DNA of 5,913 nucleotides. Source: Candidatus Methanofastidiosia archaeon (GTDB taxonomy: Archaea; Methanobacteriota_B; Thermococci; Methanofastidiosales; NM3). Under the pieces are notes generated by a model. It was not told the DNA's origin, did no database searches, and was given only the letters and a program-made list of their open reading frames with translations. Made by a program: the position numbers and the translations under genes. This document shows positions 4,820-5,913 of this stretch, piece by piece (the first letter of the stretch is position 1; each line of letters begins with the position of its first letter). The stretch covers positions 1-5,913 of the forward strand of contig JAHKLV010000176.1 in NCBI GenBank assembly GCA_020854925.1. Reading direction: 5' to 3'.

Positions 4820-5913
4820 ATGAAGGCCAAGGTCACCCTGCTCCACGTGGAGGACGATACCGATTTTGCTCACGTTGTGCACCTTCACCTCAATCGCATC
4901 GCGTTACAGCGAGCCGCACCGTCCCTGTCTTTCACGGTGGCGACGTCGGTTGACCAAGCCTTGGCGTTGTTGGAGGATTCATCTTTCGATGCCATTCTCT
5001 GTGATTACCAAATCTGCGGCGGAACGGGCCTTGACGTGCTTGCCCGTGTCAGGGTTTCCGGACTCGACATACCTTTCATCTTTTTTACCGGGCAGGGGGA
5101 CGAGTCTGTGGCGAGGGAGGCTTTTGTCTCAGGAGCGGATGACTATTATGCAAAAGACATGGGCATCGCTGCCTATGAACGCATTTACAATGCCTTGGTC
5201 CACCAAATATCACATTATTCCATGGAGCGGGAAAAACTGGAGTACAAGAAGCGAGTCGATGTGTCGGAACAGCGTTACCATCTGCTCTTTTCCTCGGCGC
5301 CCGATGCCATTTTTGTTTTGGGTAACAGGTCTTTTGTCGACTGTAATCCTGCCGCCGAAGCCATGTTTGGCTATTCACGTGAGGAACTTTTGGGCAGGAT
5401 GCCTCACGAGTTATCCCCCGCGCAGCAACCGGATGGTTTAGCCTCGCTGGAAAAGGCGCAGATGCAGATGGACCGTGTTCTTGACGGCGCATCACACCGG
5501 TTCACATGGGAGCACCTTCGCAAGGATGGCAGCACGTTTGCAGCCGATGTTTTTCTTACCACCTTCTCAGACGGCAGTGAAGAGTACCTGCTTGCCATGG
5601 TGCGTGACCTGAGTGATGCGCAGAGGACAGCGCGGCAGTTAGCAGAGCAGCGGCGCAAGCTTTCAAGCCTTATAGGCAATCTTCCTGGTATGGCCTACCA
5701 GTGTTCCACCGATCCCGATGAGCGCATACGCTACGTGAGTCGGGGGGTGAATGAGCTTTTGGGCGGCTCCCGCAGGGAGCTTGCACTGTACCCCTCCGGT
5801 TCCCTTTCTGCCCTGGTCCACCCGGGTGACCGTGCCGCCCGCCAAGCGTCCATTGAGCGCGCAGTATCGGCGGGGGAGCACTATGATATTGCTTATCGAA
5901 TGCGCAAAAAGGA
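4820..5913 (+). CDS. Response regulator receiver protein with two PAS domains (3' truncated)
   Basis: Open from the ATG at 4820 to the window end: 364 full codons with no stop. Residues 1-130 form a receiver domain: LLHVEDD with acidic Asp12/Asp13, phospho-acceptor Asp62 in ILCDYQICGGTGLDVL, Thr90 in FIFFTGQGDE, and Lys112 in GADDYYAKDMG. A short charged helix (about 132-152) leads to a PAS domain at about 153-265 (YHLLFSSAPDAIFVLGNR, DCNPAAEAMFGYSREELLGR, and the C-terminal strand FLTTFSDGSEEYLLAMVRDLSD). A coiled linker (about 266-283) and a second PAS of the PAS_3 type follow (LIGNLPGMAYQCSTD, IRYVSRGVNELLGGSRREL, LVHPGDRAA), which is cut off. Methanomicrobial proteins with this layout often end in a histidine kinase domain, but that cannot be seen here. 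It probably senses a small ligand or redox signal and receives phosphate from a partner kinase. Confidence 0.92.
   Translation, partial: MKAKVTLLHVEDDTDFAHVVHLHLNRIALQRAAPSLSFTVATSVDQALALLEDSSFDAILCDYQICGGTGLDVLARVRVSGLDIPFIFFTGQGDESVAREAFVSGADDYYAKDMGIAAYERIYNALVHQISHYSMEREKLEYKKRVDVSEQRYHLLFSSAPDAIFVLGNRSFVDCNPAAEAMFGYSREELLGRMPHELSPAQQPDGLASLEKAQMQMDRVLDGASHRFTWEHLRKDGSTFAADVFLTTFSDGSEEYLLAMVRDLSDAQRTARQLAEQRRKLSSLIGNLPGMAYQCSTDPDERIRYVSRGVNELLGGSRRELALYPSGSLSALVHPGDRAARQASIERAVSAGEHYDIAYRMRKK

Noticed and set aside
4866..5441. Alternative plus-strand frame of 191 codons inside the REC-PAS-PAS gene
   Set aside because: It is an off-frame reading of a gene with intact receiver and PAS motifs; the product has no recognisable domain.

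Overview
This 5.9 kb window carries eight recognisable protein genes, two of them cut by the window edges. The content points to a euryarchaeon, most likely a methanogen of the Methanomicrobia/Methanomicrobiales type: an Nre-family repair protein ending in a PCNA-binding-like peptide, a stand-alone DUF89 phosphatase, an archaeal Mrp/NBP35 ATPase, a UPF0251 regulator, a REC-PAS-PAS signalling protein, moderately high GC, and TATA-like boxes placed 23-28 nt before several start codons. The lineage is an inference from gene families; no rRNA or other marker is present.

Layout. Bases 2-379 (+) hold the C-terminal end of an Nre DNA repair protein. Bases 479-967 (+) encode the S component of an ECF vitamin transporter, with no ECF ATPase or T component in the window. 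This gene converges on a minus-strand pair, with a perfect GC-rich hairpin between the two ends. The pair is a DtxR/MntR-type metal regulator (1347-1817) followed 39 bp later by a UPF0251/DUF134 helix-turn-helix protein (996-1307). A 141 bp divergent intergenic region (1818-1958), with a TATA box for each direction and a small dyad, separates the metal regulator from a Mrp/ApbC Fe-S carrier ATPase (1959-2750, +). Four plus-strand genes follow with short gaps: a cysteine-rich multi-zinc-site protein of unknown function (2792-3265), a PH-like plus SHOCT protein (3301-3870), a DUF89 metal-dependent phosphatase (3905-4765), and a REC-PAS-PAS protein that runs off the end (4820-5913).

How they fit together. 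The clearest functional link is the divergent pair of a metal-dependent repressor and an Fe-S cluster carrier, which suggests iron- or manganese-responsive control around Fe-S biogenesis. The other genes look like a loosely packed archaeal housekeeping neighbourhood, each probably with its own promoter, rather than one pathway. I found no mobile element, CRISPR array, tRNA, rRNA or defence system, and no strong case for a wholly new system. The least explained items are the 16-cysteine protein at 2792 and the PH-SHOCT protein beside it.
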